From the NCBI GenBank assembly GCA_038373885.1, contig JAWZYV010011619.1, positions 682,001-746,000 of the forward strand: DNA of 64,000 nt, given 5' to 3'. Below the pieces are notes generated by a model. That model was not told the origin of the DNA. It saw only the letters and a program-made list of their open reading frames with translations, and searched no databases. Shown here piece after piece: positions 1-12,828 of this stretch. A program made the position numbers and the translations under genes. Within the stretch, counting starts at the first letter, position 1; every line of letters starts with the position of its first letter. This stretch comes from Cheiracanthium punctorium (lineage: Eukaryota > Arthropoda > Arachnida > Araneae > Cheiracanthiidae).

Positions 1-261
1 GAAATACAGTATTTTTAGTACAAAGTTTTCTGTCCTTTTGCATAGAGAACTGTGTCATATAGTTTGGGCATGGAAGTATGAAAGCTTTCTGAGGTGGATT
101 TAGGTAGTTTTACCCATCTCTATTATAGATCCCGAAAGAGTTCTGACTTTGGAAAATGCTTCTGTGTAACGAATCTTGTTCCGATGTGTTCTTAAAAGTG
201 TCTAGTCGGATTGAGGTCAGATGACTGAAACTTTAATTTTCTTAACTGCAAATTAATTTTT

Positions 262-1030
262 TTTAAATTATAGTTGAGGTGTGCTTTGAATCATTATTCT
301 ACTGACACGTTCATCCACGAGGCATCTCTCTGCGATTTTAAGGCAGTATGGATGTTTCTGGATTGTGTGCACGGGTCTGTGCAACAAAAACCTCTCATAT
401 GGTTAAAAACCGAAAGATCCGATTGATATTTGCTAAGGTGCACAAAATGCGAACAACCAAATATTGAAAAAAAATTGGAGCGATAAATCCAAATTCAATT
501 TGTTTAGAAGTGAAAACCGACGGTATATTCTCGTCCCAAATGCACCAGAATGAATTCCTGGTACCCAAGTCCAACAGTACAGTACGGAAACGGATCAGTA
601 ACGATATCGGGAAATTTTCAGCATGATAGCCTCGTTCCCCTTGGACACATGAATGGGATTATGGATCAAAATGCTTATAAAAAACATTTTAATAGATCGC
701 ATGCTGCTTTATCTCGTAAAAAGATGCCTCCTGGATGGATGTTTCAGCAGGATAATGATCAAAAGCACATCTACGAAATGGTGAAATATTAGTTTTCAAC
801 TATAAATATTAAGCTTCGGACTGAAGGAGCCAGTGATCTGACCTCAATCCCATTGAACATCTTTGGGAAGTCGGGACGTGGGAGCTACCTTCAAAGGCAG
901 AACTTCGGGATCTTCAATAGAAATGGGCAAAACGCACTCGGTCCACCTTAGAAAGCCCTGTTAATTCCATGTCCAGACAATGTGGCACAGTCCTCTTGAA
1001 AGCAAAAGGATATGCAACTACATACTAAAC
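262..1030 (+). pseudogene. Tc1-like transposase relic, frameshifted
   Basis: Degenerate cut-and-paste transposase of the Tc1 family. Read across several frames, the order of blocks is that of Tc1: a remnant of the N-terminal DNA-binding part near 300-420; the first catalytic block (reads SDKSKFNLF) near 482-510; the segment 550-792, which ends in GWMFQQDNDQKH and carries the second catalytic Asp; and DLNPIEHLWE near 840-870, with the third acidic residue. At least three frame changes and internal stops separate these blocks, so the gene is dead although all three acidic positions are still visible. A full Tc1 transposase is about 340 residues; what remains is roughly 250 codons. I could not define convincing terminal repeats, and the left end may lie outside the window. 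Confidence 0.85.
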
Positions 1031-1194
1031 AATAGTGTATTTCTGTACATTTAGACGACAAATTTCAATAAAAGTTTATAAAAATTGAATCGCCTCAAAA
1101 CGTCCACTTTTAATTAAAAAAAATGTTAAGCATGATTTTGAAAACTAACAAATTTTGCACATATTATTATTAGTTGCACACATGTAGAATATAT

Positions 1195-1320
1195 ATATGG
1201 ACAACCCCCGGCCCGTGGGCCGGATGTGAACCTCCAAAGCTTTTGATCCGGTCGGCAATACATTTCAAATTCCCATGGAAGACCCCTTAAACTCTTCCGA
1301 AATCCCATATAAATCCCATT
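1195..1320. repeat. Possible hAT-type terminal remnant
   Basis: A short GC-rich patch in AT-rich surroundings contains an inverted GGCCCGTGGGCC core followed by GGATGTGAACC. This resembles the ends of Charlie-like hAT elements, whose termini carry a CGGCCCGCGGGCC palindrome. No partner end or 8-bp target duplication was found, so only a broken terminus can be suggested. Confidence 0.3.
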
Positions 1321-3130
1321 TATACGGCCTGCGACTTCGCTAACATCCCAAGTTTCACCCGCAACTTTTCAAGGCTTGCATATTCCTCATGTAGGAGAAC
1401 TAAAGTTATAAATTACTAATTTACACCATAAAGAAATATTGCTTACAGAAAAAGTTAAGACAGAAAAGCATATCGTTTCATAATTTTTGGAAGCTACTGT
1501 TTTTCAACGTACTGCTCTTTCTTTTTTATTTTAATGACTCTTGCTTAAAATAGTATTAACAATATTTACACTTAACGTTACACTTAAAAACTGATAAGCT
1601 TTTTAATTATTTCATACTGGATTTTACAAACCTTCCCCTGAAAAAATTTGCTTTTAGTGCTAATGAAATTTGGACACAGCGTATAAGTTACGTTTTCTAA
1701 GGTAAATATTCTAATATTATTCACAAACGACAGTTTTATAAAGCAAAAACAAATGGGAAAAATATTTACAAGGAAATTATTAATAAATAATAGAGCATTA
1801 AAAATGAATGTTGCTTTAAAATGCAAAATATTGCAAATAAAAAATGTTAGTTCTGTTCCATTTTATGTAATAGATAACGTTACAAAATTCATTCCGGTTT
1901 TAAAAGATTTTAACGGGCAAAAACATTCATCCTGCAAAATATATTTAAGTCCATCTATACTACTTTAGTAGTACAATAAGCAAATTAATGGGAAATAGTA
2001 AGCATAGAATACCGCTTATAAGTATATTTCCTAAAAATATTTTTGTTCGTAGGCATTATTTTTTATTTAATAATAATACCTTTACAAATAAATCCAGATT
2101 TTTTCAATTTCATGTTTTTTTTCTATTTTAAATGTTAAAGGAAAATTCCATATAAATTATAACCGTTAACATGCGACTTAGACAAAGTACAACAGAAAAC
2201 TTCTCAACCCAAAAATTGTACGAAATGTAAATGTAAAATATCATAAAAATATTTAAAATAGTAAATATTGAGAATTCCTCTGTTTTTGTGTTGTATTCTA
2301 CTAAATAGACATAATAGTATCCAGTTACTTAAAATATCATTTCATGATTAAATTGTACTAATTTTATGTTAGCATTATTCTTTTAATAGAAAATATCGAA
2401 ATTTTAATTGGATGATCAAATAAAAACATTCATCTTTTATATTTATTTAAATTTGAGTGAGCTCTAGTAACACACAATAAGTTTTGCCCACAATTAAGGT
2501 TTTAATAATAATAAACTAATATGAGTGGAATAATTGCGATCTGAAACTGTTTTTAGTATGTTAAGCTGTACTTTGTCAACTCCTTTATATCAGTCATGCA
2601 CTGATAATGAATCCCGATTTTGATAATTGATATGCATAAATAAAACTTACTAAGGTGGAATGCATTCAGTTTTCTCAGTAATCTATGCTAGTAATCTATC
2701 AAGTGCTAATTAAAAAAATATGCTAATTTTTTTTCATTCAATTGACTTAGTACTTACTACCTAACATCTTTAAAGCGCAGAATATAAAAATTACCCGAAT
2801 TTGCATTTATCTGATAATGAATGTCGAAAAGCAGATTATATACTTTAAATTTTTTAAAAAACAGTGCATATTAAAAGACACATAAGATCACGAACTAATT
2901 AAAAATGTTATAAATCTGCTATTGATTTTAACTTAAAAAAATCTACAGTGTTGAAAATTGAGTATATATTCTCAAAGCAAACAACGGCAATATTCCGATT
3001 TTTTTTAATCTATAAATATAAGGATTAATTTCTAGAATAAACGATGCATTAAGTAAAGCGGTATGAGACCTATTGCTTATTTTAAATGTGAAAATGAAAA
3101 CATTTCATTTTTGATAACTGCATGACACTT
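1321..3130. other. AT-rich stretch with no recognised feature
   Basis: Long AT-rich sequence with short open frames only (up to about 80 codons, low complexity). No TIR pair, tRNA-like promoter, LTR or coding motif was recognised. Confidence 0.6.
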
Positions 3131-3132
3131 CT

Positions 3133-3441
3133 ATGTTAATTTTTATTTATTATTATTTTTTTTTGAGATGCAGCTTTTATCCGATGACCCCAGCGGTTAA
3201 ATGCATCTCAGGAATTTTGAACAGACGCTATGCCAGTGACAAAAGTAATCTTGAACTCTTTTATAATGCTGATAGCTGGCTCGAGGCGTGTGAAACAGCG
3301 CACCGAGATAAAACAGACAGTTTTGAAATTTCCAGAACTTTTCTAAATGGATATCTTACAAACACACTCTCTTCTCTGCGAAAGTTAGCGAGGTCCGAGC
3401 CCGAGGACATTTCAGTATGGATTATTTGTTCTGGATTTTAA
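3133..3441 (+). other. Unrecognised open frame, possible exon or domesticated remnant
   Basis: Open frame of 102 codons. The part from about 3175 to 3438 is less AT-rich than its surroundings and has a balanced, hydrophilic composition with several Cys, Trp and charged residues, unlike the Phe/Lys/Ile-rich chance frames nearby. A pyrimidine-rich run ending in an AG (about 3140-3172) precedes it and could act as a splice acceptor. No clear GT donor follows before the stop, so it would have to be a terminal exon. I recognise no family. It could be a decayed element fragment or chance; coding status is weakly supported. Confidence 0.2.
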
Positions 3442-3699
3442 TATTCAGAGCGCAGTTATCTGAAATTGGAATAGAGAAGAGAACAAATACTAAAGCAAAG
3501 ATCTTCTGGAAGACCTCCAGGGGGGAAACGGGTGGTATAATTCAATCCAAAAATAAATTTGATGTACCGCAGTTTTCAAGAATATTCCTTTTCTTCGAAA
3601 GGAAATTGCTTTTAAAAGGTTTTAATGAGGAATTTAGCGGAATGAAATCAGTTTCAGTGGAGTAATTGCAGTAAAAGTGCAATTGAAACATTATGGCAC

Positions 3700-4965
3700 A
3701 CATTTTTATTTACTTCTTTCTTACATAAACAGTTTGAATTTCGCTGTACCATCATAAATTTTGAGAAAAATAGGGAAATAAAAAGAGCGGTTATAACTTC
3801 AGAGTAATGACAAAAAGGGTATAATTTGTATGATATATTAGTGATAACGTATTTGGACGAAATTACACTTCTTTTCAAATCAAGTACACTGAAGACACGA
3901 TGAGTTCAATTTAAGTCTGTAATTAAGTTAAAACTTACTTCAAAACACACATAAAAAAGAAGCTTTTTTTAAGCATGGTAGTTTAAGTAATATGCAATTT
4001 CAACTAACTTTTCGCACCGATTTCAGTGTCATGTTTGTGTTTATGATTTTTTACTGTTCATTAAGTTTACATCATGATTTTATGAATACCTTTCCATAGA
4101 TAAATGATGAGCACCTACGCTAATGGTGAAGAAAAATAAAATAAAAATGAAAATTTCCACATTCGGTCTGAATATCCTAAGTTTCTTAGAATATGAGTTG
4201 CTATAATTCTTTTTTAAGCATTACTTGAAAATAGCTGGAAATACCTGAAAATAGCGAAGCAGACTAATTAATTTAACGGTTTGATGCGAGAGTAAATCAT
4301 TAAGTAAGTGACTTACTTACTTAGTGACTTTTCACTACAATTCATAAGTTTAATTTTCTAGAGTAAAAAAAAAGAAGAAAAAACAGAAATCGAATAAGAA
4401 AATAAAAAGCAATGATTTCTGTTTAAAATGTCTAACTGGTGTCACAATAGTTATATCAGCTTGCAACCGATTCAAAGATATATTCACCAAACAGTGGAGG
4501 TCTAGCCAGATTGAATTACTTCAAAGCTTAGCGGGGGGAAATGGTATTAAATATGCCAAACACAAGGGTCATTATGGCATTTAAACTAATACAAATTTAG
4601 CGTTGTCTCCGAGAGTCAAACCGGCTAGTCAAATATAAATGAGCTGCAGAATCATGGCGTTTTGTGAATACCACTGTTAATGACTTATTGTCGTTACCTC
4701 AATATTTTTTTGGGCAAAATAAGACTAGACTCTGTGAATTACACAACTTAATTTGTACAATGGTTCTGCATCCAAATTAATAATTTTTTTCGTTTTCCTT
4801 GGTAATACAGTTTAATATAATGAATAATTTAAATATTGAAATATTTTTATTTGCAACTAAAAGAGGCTTCTTAGTTATCATTGAAAAGTGAGTACGAAGT
4901 TTCACGATCATAGCTAAAAGAAAGAGCTTAAAATATATGACACAAATAAAACAATAAATAAAAAA
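3700..4965. other. AT-rich stretch with no recognised feature
   Basis: No coding motif, terminal inverted repeat or tandem structure was recognised between the open frame at 3.1-3.7 kb and the Tc1/mariner element that begins at 4968. Confidence 0.55.
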
Positions 4966-4967
4966 TA

Positions 4968-5907
4968 CAGAGGGTGTTTATACATTTTTAGAACGATTTC
5001 TGGGCCTTTTAATCAATGTTTAAAATGTAAAGACTATTTTTTTAAATGTTCGATCTGATAGCCTTTTTTTCTGGACTACAAGTCTGCATCGTGATTTCCA
5101 TGATAGAGGATCTTTTCGTAAAATTTCCAGGGGTATTGCTTTCCATTCCTCTTCCATTACTTTCCAGAGTCCATCGATCGTGGTGGGTTTGCGTTTAGAA
5201 AGAGCTCTTTTTAACACACCAAAGGCACAATAGTCCATAGGTGAAACGTCAGGGGACTTCGCAGGAATATGTTGAAAAGGTATATATGCAATACCTGTAT
5301 CAGTCTTCATTTTTTCAAGGAATGCAATGGTAGATTTCGAAGTATGACGTTTCGAAGTTTGCGTTGAGCCACATGTCTCGGCAAAAGCTGGTGAACATTA
5401 TGTGTTTTAGCTTAAGTTGTAAATCGTAGTTTAATATTCTATTTATTGTTGCTACAGACAGTATCTAAAGACTTTGGAATTGATCTCTGTGTTGGCGGAT
5501 TTTCTCTTGTTACCAGCGATTTCACTTTAGAAACATTTGAAACAGTACGTACCTTTTTCGGATATTCGTTTGGAGTCTTCTTTCCATGTAGAAATAATGA
5601 ATGACGGTTTTTACCTTGCCGATTAATAATGTTGCTTATTTTGCATTTAGAAATTTCAATACCACGCATTTCACAACGTTTTTGAATTATGGAATAAGAA
5701 TATTTCTCTTCGGAAAGCGCAAAAACATATCCTTCAATCCACAGCTTGTTTACATATGACATTTTTAAAGAAGAATAAATTAAAAAGTAGCAGACGATAT
5801 TTCTCATTTCAAATAATAAGCTGCTGCCAAAAATTTTTATTCTGAAACATTTACTTTTTTAAAAATTCTTTATCGAAATCGTTCTAAAAATGTGTAAACA
5901 CCCTCTG
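4968..5907 (-). mobile_element. Deleted Tc1/mariner-superfamily element, 940 bp
   Basis: Complete element ends with a defective transposase. The left TIR (4968-5000, starting CAGAGGGTGTTTATAC) and the right TIR (5875-5907) are 33 bp each and differ at one position. Each is bordered by TA (4966-4967 and 5908-5909), the Tc1/mariner target duplication. The transposase remnant is on the minus strand in two pieces: a helix-turn-helix-like N-terminal part (5439 to about 5765, from the Met in MSYVNKLW) and a C-terminal part (5020-5310) with KSPDVSPMDYCAFGVLK, the block around the third catalytic acid. The middle, where the first two catalytic residues belong, is missing or unreadable. Full relatives are about 1.2-1.3 kb with a protein near 350 residues. 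The TIRs look fit for mobilisation in trans. Confidence 0.9.
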
Positions 5908-5909
5908 TA

Positions 5910-7325
5910 GTTTACAGCATCGTTCTGTTAAAATTCACTGTTTCCCATCATTAAAAATAGTAGTTAATAAATGACATTAAGTAAGGCAGAAAAACTGAAA
6001 GAAGGAGGGTTAGTTATAAGTTATGGGAGAAAAAACCCATTTGAACAACATAAAGCAATAATTCAATTTATAGGAAAATATAATACTTCTTTTAAGAAAA
6101 AAATATAAAAAAATGTAAGAAAAGACGAAGACTAAGAAATATTTTACTAGAAGAACGACATTTAACACACTTTCCTATCCTACAACAGATTATAAATATT
6201 TTTCTCAATCTCATCTTTCACTCTTTTTGAAAGCGATGATAAAAGCATATCTTACACAAACATTTCTTTCACGCCTTAATCATAATTTATGAATTTTTCT
6301 TGTCTGTCTGTAAACAGATGTTTTGGGTATTTATCACCTAGCACATTAGTCTTGCAGTTAGTTCTCTTTGGAATACAAATGAAATACGCGGCGTTTTTCT
6401 TGCGACCATTTATCATTCAGTAAGCAGTAGGTGTCGAATTCATCTCGTCATATTTCTTGCTTCTGTGCTTAACATTTCTTTCCCGGGTAATAGATCGCCC
6501 CACTTATATGGCAGAGCGTACGTGGTCTCTCGTAGCTTGTTAGAGTTGTCACTTTAATGATTGCGACATTATCAGCTGCGATAGACTTTAAGTGTTCGGA
6601 GAATGTTGCAACTTTCCCGTGAAAGAAGTATGCAAACTATCATTAATAACAAAGAGAAAATTGCAAATAAATTATAGTAGAATAATAATCCTTGGAAGTA
6701 GAAATTATTTGATATCCCAGAAACATTCGCTTTTGATAGATGTTTGGTTTTGCGACAAAAGATTAAAAAATTTTCTTCGTATTCACCATCAAGTTGAACG
6801 AGGGTGACTTAAAATTTTAACTAAATAAATAAATGTTCATATTGGCGTAACTAGCACAGCTTGTTTTGAAAATAATCCAGGAAAGAAGCACTTAAGACAA
6901 GAATATTTTTATTAAAAAAATACTAATAGCGATTTACAATCAACGTGGCAGTTGTGGATGGTCAAAAACACATCTTTTCGATACAATATTGCAAGGAGAA
7001 GTCTAGTGAAAAACGCTTAGAGAACAATCTAGCTAACTGGCAAAATACAGAGGTAGGAGAATAAAACGACTGCCTTAAAAGGAGCCAACAAAACTTTTCA
7101 TTAAGATTTGCGCCAAGATTAATTACACTTAATTAACACTTTTCAACAAAATTAATCTTTTTTGTGTGGCAAGAACAAAAATGTATGATACTAACAATGC
7201 ATTTTTTGCCCATTCAAAATGTGTAAGTAGTTTTTCTCCATCACTCATGTTTCTTTTATGACATGCATGTTAATTGTGAAAGAGCTGTAAATTGCTGCTG
7301 ATTGCTGTAAATTGACATAGAGATG
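5910..7325. other. AT-rich stretch with no recognised feature
   Basis: No transposon ends, SINE promoter boxes or coding motifs recognised. Short frames here (for example 6592-6807) look like chance. Confidence 0.55.
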
Positions 7326-7328
7326 ATA

Positions 7329-7575
7329 CTATTCGACTAACTTAAAATGGGGATGTTTTTTATTTCTTTCAGTGTTTAGCATCTGGAAAATATCTCTTAC
7401 GAGTCCAGTAGTAATCAGTAGGCATTCTTGCACTCTATTGTCAGTGGGACCTCTTTGCATTGCAGAAATATCTTGGTAAAACGTTCCCTCGTGTTCATCA
7501 TTCACAGCGCCAAGGTTGTCATTGAAGAAGTCCCAGTGAGAGTCCAAGTGGGAGCAATTTTAAGGGCATCTTACA
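7329..7575 (-). pseudogene. Relic of a repeat-associated arthropod protein
   Basis: The minus strand reads SHLDSHWDFFNDNLGAVNDEHEGTFYQDISAMQRG and then loses the frame, with LVRDIFQ downstream. I recall a motif of the form SHLDFFPENLGAVSDEHGERFHQDIS..ME in many multicopy arthropod predicted proteins that are thought to be transposon-linked. The match covers about 35 residues with a small duplication or insertion in SHLDSHWDFF and a frameshift after QRG. The function of the family is not known to me. A protein search of both flanking frames would settle it. Confidence 0.55.
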
Positions 7576-8507
7576 TCCCTTATATTTTATGATTGTAACA
7601 GTTCGCTTTCAATGTCTTGGTAGTTTCGGTGCTTTATGATTTTCTAATAAATTTGGTATAACACTTTTTTAAGACATTCATGCTGATTTTTCTAGTTGGT
7701 TTAACTAATCTTTAAATTATGCCAGTGATTAATCTAGTTAGTAATCTTTAAATTGTGTTTTCAGTGAGTGTCTCTGGATTATTATCATGCTTATAAAGAG
7801 TCAGTGCTTCAAAAAAAATGCAAAAAGCTGTGGTTCCATGGGCGACTTGGTTAAAGACGAATCCACCATAACATTCATTGCCTGTTGATAAATACATGAA
7901 GTTGGTGCCTCCTCATAAAAAAGTATAGTCTTTATGTACAATACTATATACAAATAAATACGCTAAATAATTATTTAAACTATTATTTTGCATACATTAG
8001 TTATTTCTGAATAAATCTCTAACAATCCCATAAAACAATTATTAAAAAAATGTAATTGTAGAAAAACTGTGGTTGATAGAAAAATTCTGATTGAAGATTT
8101 GAATTCAGTGTGAAAATTTTGTTTGAAACACAATAAAAAATTCATGGGCCAAAGATTATGATGACCAGTGCAATAACACATATTTTTGAAAATCAGACAG
8201 GAAAAGATAGCAGGGTAAATAAATTGACAAGGTAAAATAACGTTAGACCCCATAGAGCAAAAACAGGAGAGATATATGCACTTCCATATAAGGTCCTAGC
8301 AACAAAATCAGACACAAACGTCCCAAAATAGTAAGAGTGAAGTATTTTATGCATTTACAGCAAAAAACTGTGCAGAGAGCATATTAGGAATTATACTGTG
8401 ATAGATAACAATAAGGCAGGCAGAAATCTTAATAAAATTTGATTAGAAATTATTATTTGTACAACGAAAGTTAAGTCTTTTTTCTTAGTTACCTGGAACT
8501 AGAAGTG

Positions 8508-8930
8508 CACGTATGTCGCATATTTTCTTCTAAAGCGAGAGACTCGTACAATACCGTATATATCTATACATATTTAGTAATATAGAATAATTTATTGTAC
8601 AGTTAAATAACATAGGTTCTTCTCAATATATTGTATTAAAATAATTTTTTCTTAAAGATCGTATCTAAAAATGTTATATTATTTTGAAAAAATGAACTAA
8701 AGAAATGAGTAATTCGCGTTAGTGAACTATTTAGTTCAGTTCTGGACTATTTAGTTCAGGACTATTTAGTTCTGGACTATTTAGTTCTGGACTATTTAGT
8801 TCAGTTGAGCTACTTAGATCGAAAAAAATAAAACATCCTCAGTATTCTATCTAACGAGCAATCTTAGGAAAATGTAGTAGCAGTTAAAGTAATTCCAAAG
8901 TTGGTTTCTATTAATTATGGTCTTAAGCAG
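8508..8930. repeat. Copy 1 of a duplicated ~400-bp block
   Basis: This block and 10095-10480 align along their length as diverged direct copies about 1.59 kb apart. Landmarks in both are ATGTCGCATATTTTCTTCT at the start, a GTATCTAAAAATG segment, a run of TTAGTT units, TACTTAGATCG and GGAAAATG.AGTAGCAGTT near the end. Neither has an open frame or clear TIRs. It may be a segmental duplication or two insertions of an unrecognised repeat. Confidence 0.75.
8726..8815 (+). repeat. 15-bp tandem minisatellite
   Basis: About five to six units of ACTATTTAGTTCTGG, with variants ending CAG or lacking a few bases. The corresponding place in the second copy of the block (about 10315-10350) has only one to two degenerate units, so the array grew in this copy after the duplication or was lost in the other. 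Confidence 0.85.
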
Positions 8931-9418
8931 GAAAAAATAGGTTTTTAACTGGTTAAAAATATTTACTTAAATTTGAGTAGTGGAGTAAATTTTAATTAAA
9001 AATATGCAGTTTCAAATGCATCTGAATTATTTTTATTTAACAATTTGAGCTACTTATTTGTACAAAAATTTGGTAGATACAAATTTCAGAACAATACTCC
9101 GTTCTGTGATTGACGTACTCTAAAATTGAAAAAAGAAAATGATTTAAAAAATGTTCTTCAAAAATTCACGAAATCTGACTCACCCGTACATTTGTGACTT
9201 CCTCCTTTAAGACGATAGAGGGAAGATATTTTTTGCCAGTCTCCCCTCCCGATTGAAACATTATAAGTCTTCCACATGGTTTTTTATCCAGGAAAAGCTT
9301 AACAGACACTAATAAATAAAAGAACAGTAATCTAAATTGAAACATTTGCGATTTTTTGCCCAGGAAAAATTTAATTACTTACTGATTGAATTATTTTCGC
9401 TTTAAAATTATTTTTTGA

Positions 9419-9427
<9 letters not shown>

Positions 9428-9449
<22 letters not shown>

Positions 9450-9452
9450 TAA
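9428..9452. repeat. (AT)n microsatellite
   Basis: Uninterrupted dinucleotide AT run of about 25 bp. Confidence 0.9.
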
Positions 9453-10094
9453 GAATTTTGAGCTGTATAATTTAGGCGGGAAAGCCAATAGTCTAACAAG
9501 CTTAATTTATGTTGCCTTTCCGTTCTTGAAACAGGATGAAAAACTCTTTTATAGATGGTCTTAGTGAAAGTAAAGAAGAAAAAGTATTAATGATGACCTG
9601 AGTTCAAGTGAGTAGTTATCTTAAAGAACTGGTATCTGATTCATTTCAAAGTAAATATTAAATTGCAATAAAGTTGAAACACATTTTAATGAAAACATAT
9701 AAGAAAGAAGAAATTAGTCCACGATTATATATAATGTCTATTATGAAATATATGAGTAGGTTGAACAGACAATTATCAAAGATCAGAACAAAACAAATTT
9801 TATGAGCGTGTAACTTGAATGAGAAATGTGTTGCTTAGTAGGTGGTAAAACCATTCTTATCAGCGATATGAACAGATACTACGCGGCATATGAGGTTGAA
9901 TAAGTTGCAAATGACCCTGAATGTCTATTCTATTGATTTCAGGTTCATCTGCAGGTTAATTTTTTTTAAACATTAAACATGCTGTAGACACTATGGCATG
10001 TCTTAAGGTTTTTTTATAAAGTATCTTAAATAATGAAAACTAAATACTTTAAATGTAGAATTATCAAGCTACACTGTTACAGAAAATATCGTTC

Positions 10095-10480
10095 GCATAT
10101 GTCGCATATTTTCTTCTAAAGCAAGAGATTCGTACAATATCTTATACAAGTATACAGATTTAAAAATATACAATAATGTATGGTCTAATTAAATAACACA
10201 GTTTCTCTTGTTCAATCTATTACATTAAAATAATTTTTCTTAAATATCGTATCTAAAAATGAGATATTATTTTGAAAAAAAAAAAAAAGAACTGAAGAAG
10301 TGAGTAATTCGTGTTAGTGAACATTAGTTGTGGACTACTTAGTTCAGTTGAAATACTTAGATCGAAAAAAAATCACAAATACGACTTATACTTAACATTC
10401 TATCTATCTAACTAGCGATCTCAGGAAAATGCAGTAGCAGTTCAGTAATTTTAAAGTTCATTTCTTTTAATTATGGTTTG
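10095..10480. repeat. Copy 2 of the duplicated ~400-bp block
   Basis: Diverged direct copy of 8508-8930 with the minisatellite reduced to one or two units and an A-run of about 14 near 10277. Many substitutions and small gaps separate the copies, so the duplication is not recent. Confidence 0.75.
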
Positions 10481-10489
10481 AATCGTTAT

Positions 10490-12290
10490 AAAAATATTAA
10501 CAAAGCTATCCCAAGGCAATTTTACTGATTAATTGTTCTCCTAAAATGATAGAAATCATAGTTATAAAATAAACTAGTTTAAAATATTCTGTTTTTATGA
10601 ATTTAAAATTATGTTGCAGTGCAAAATAGAGGGTATTTTATGTATATGAGGTCTTATCAATAAGAGAAATATGGAACACTGAAACAATATGCAATTTCCC
10701 TTACACTATCGTGTATGGATTAGATTTGTTCATATTTAAGGAGCATTTAAAAATGTCATTTAAATCATAATATTTTATAAATGTCACCCAAAGTGATAAA
10801 ATAATTTGAAAAGCACAGACAATTCGCCCAATAACGAGTGAAATGAAAAAAAAAAAAGAAGAAGAAGCTGAGTCAGCATGCCTTTTACGGCCATGAATTC
10901 GTAAGAAACGTCTTGGGGGGGGGGATAAAGAATATAAGTATAATATAATAAACCAAGTATAAAATGATAGAAACGTGTTCAGTCTAACAAATGCTATTAA
11001 ACTTCATTTCCTTTTACAGAACTTTTGGAAGCTTCACAGGTGTAAAATGGAAAACGTTTTATATTTCATTTCTTTCTCAAGTGCAGTTAAAGTAATGAAA
11101 CGTGAAACTTTCTTGCATTACGACTGAAACTACGTTATATGACTCTTCCCTCCCACCCTCTACCTCCGTTATGCGTCTCACATCAGTGAAACTTTCCTTC
11201 ACAAAGAAAAGATTTATTTGAGACATTCGTACTACTTTCTCTCTTTTTCTTTTTACTTCGATAATTTTTGTCTAATATTTTTTTATGAAATTATATTTTT
11301 TCGTCTTATAGTTGTGACAAATGTAATACATAAAAGTAGTGTACAAAGAAACATGTGCAAATTTATTATTATTTTTTAAATTTACTTTGATGCAACTTAG
11401 AATAACACGGATAAACCTAGTATTTAGATTAAATAGATTCAATTCCACATAGTTTTGTTTTGTACACCTTTCTCAAAAAAGTATTGGAGTAAAAGTCAAA
11501 GTTCCTACGTTGGTTTCGTATATTAAAAATTATTTATCATAAAATATTAATTGGGTTTATATAACTATACGATTTTTCAAAGTTCTGAGTTTTCAAAGAC
11601 GTATTGATTATTTGCAAAACTAAAATAGGAAATTTCACTTATTTTCAAATAAATTTCTGAGAAGGCTTATAAAGTCTGTCTGATTATGTTTAATGAATTT
11701 AATTGATAAATCAAAAAACTATACTTTTAAAATTCTCATAATGATTAGAAACAAAAAATATATCTCCTTAAACTTTTGGAGTGTTAATTATGTACTTTCC
11801 AAAAAGTACATTAAGGTTCTAAATAAAGCGAAAAAAAATGCCTTATGGCCCTTTAACGATTGGCTTTCACCACTCTATTAGTAACAGTGAAATTATTCCA
11901 CTCTCCTAGAGCGTGGGAAAGCTCCCCTGACGGCTCGTGTCTACTTAGCATGGTAAACAAACAAACAAACAAAAAGCAAATAACAACTTTGTAAATAATA
12001 AGTTAAAAGGAAACAAAAAATTGAAGAAGCTACTTGAATAAGGGATAAACCTCCTGACTCTGGCTTCAACAATACTGTAAATAACTGTTGTAAAAATCCA
12101 AGAAACGTATGTAAATAAGAAAAAACTCGGCTGCTCGAGCCTCGTCAGGTGGAGACACCCCTGAGCCCCCTAATTTTTTAGTTTCATTATTGCCATATTA
12201 AAACGATATTAATTGACTATGTCATTTTATCTTTCACCTTTCGTGTATTTCGTCTGGCTACCCTATGTTGAAAGTTTTTAAGATTGTAAC
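10490..12290. other. AT-rich stretch with no recognised feature
   Basis: Contains a G-run near 10915 and simple A-rich patches. No transposon ends or coding motifs recognised. Confidence 0.55.
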
Positions 12291-12300
12291 TTATTTATAG

Positions 12301-12481
12301 AAAAATACATGTGATGCCTATTCTGTAGCTTACGAAATATTGTAACAATAGATTAAAGCTGTTGTGAACTAATAGTGTTTAAATATATGTAAAAAATACA
12401 GGTGATGCATATTCTACAGCTTACAAAATATTGTAACAATAGATTCGAGCTGTTGTGAACAAATAGTATTTAAATATATGT
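12301..12481 (+). repeat. Two-copy tandem repeat, ~91-bp unit
   Basis: Units at 12301-12390 and 12392-12481 share AAAAATACA.GTGATGC at the start, ATTGTAACAATAGATT in the middle and TTTAAATATATG at the end, with about ten differences between them. Confidence 0.9.
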
Positions 12482-12828
12482 AGAATTATGTCACATTTTT
12501 ATGTTGCTTTTTTGGAACGCCTTTTCCGGACAATTTTCAATAAAGGGTGTGAGTCAGCAAGCAAGATAAAATGAGATAAAATGACATAGTCATTAAAAAA
12601 AGAAGTGTGGTAGAAAAGACAGAATCTGACAGAATTTAACACTGAACTCTTGCAGTCTTCCTCTGGTTCTGGTTCCCGCAACCTAGCCTCGAGATCGGCA
12701 ATCTCTGTAAACCTATAAACTTACATTAGTTCACTATCAGACGATTACGATCCCAAACTTTGCAATACTTCTAGAATGAATATCTGTGAGCATACATTCA
12801 AAGTAGAACCAAAAATTATACGGCCATA

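Noticed and set aside
8726..8815. CRISPR-like regular repeats
   Set aside because: Direct tandem 15-bp units without unique spacers in a eukaryotic context; a minisatellite.
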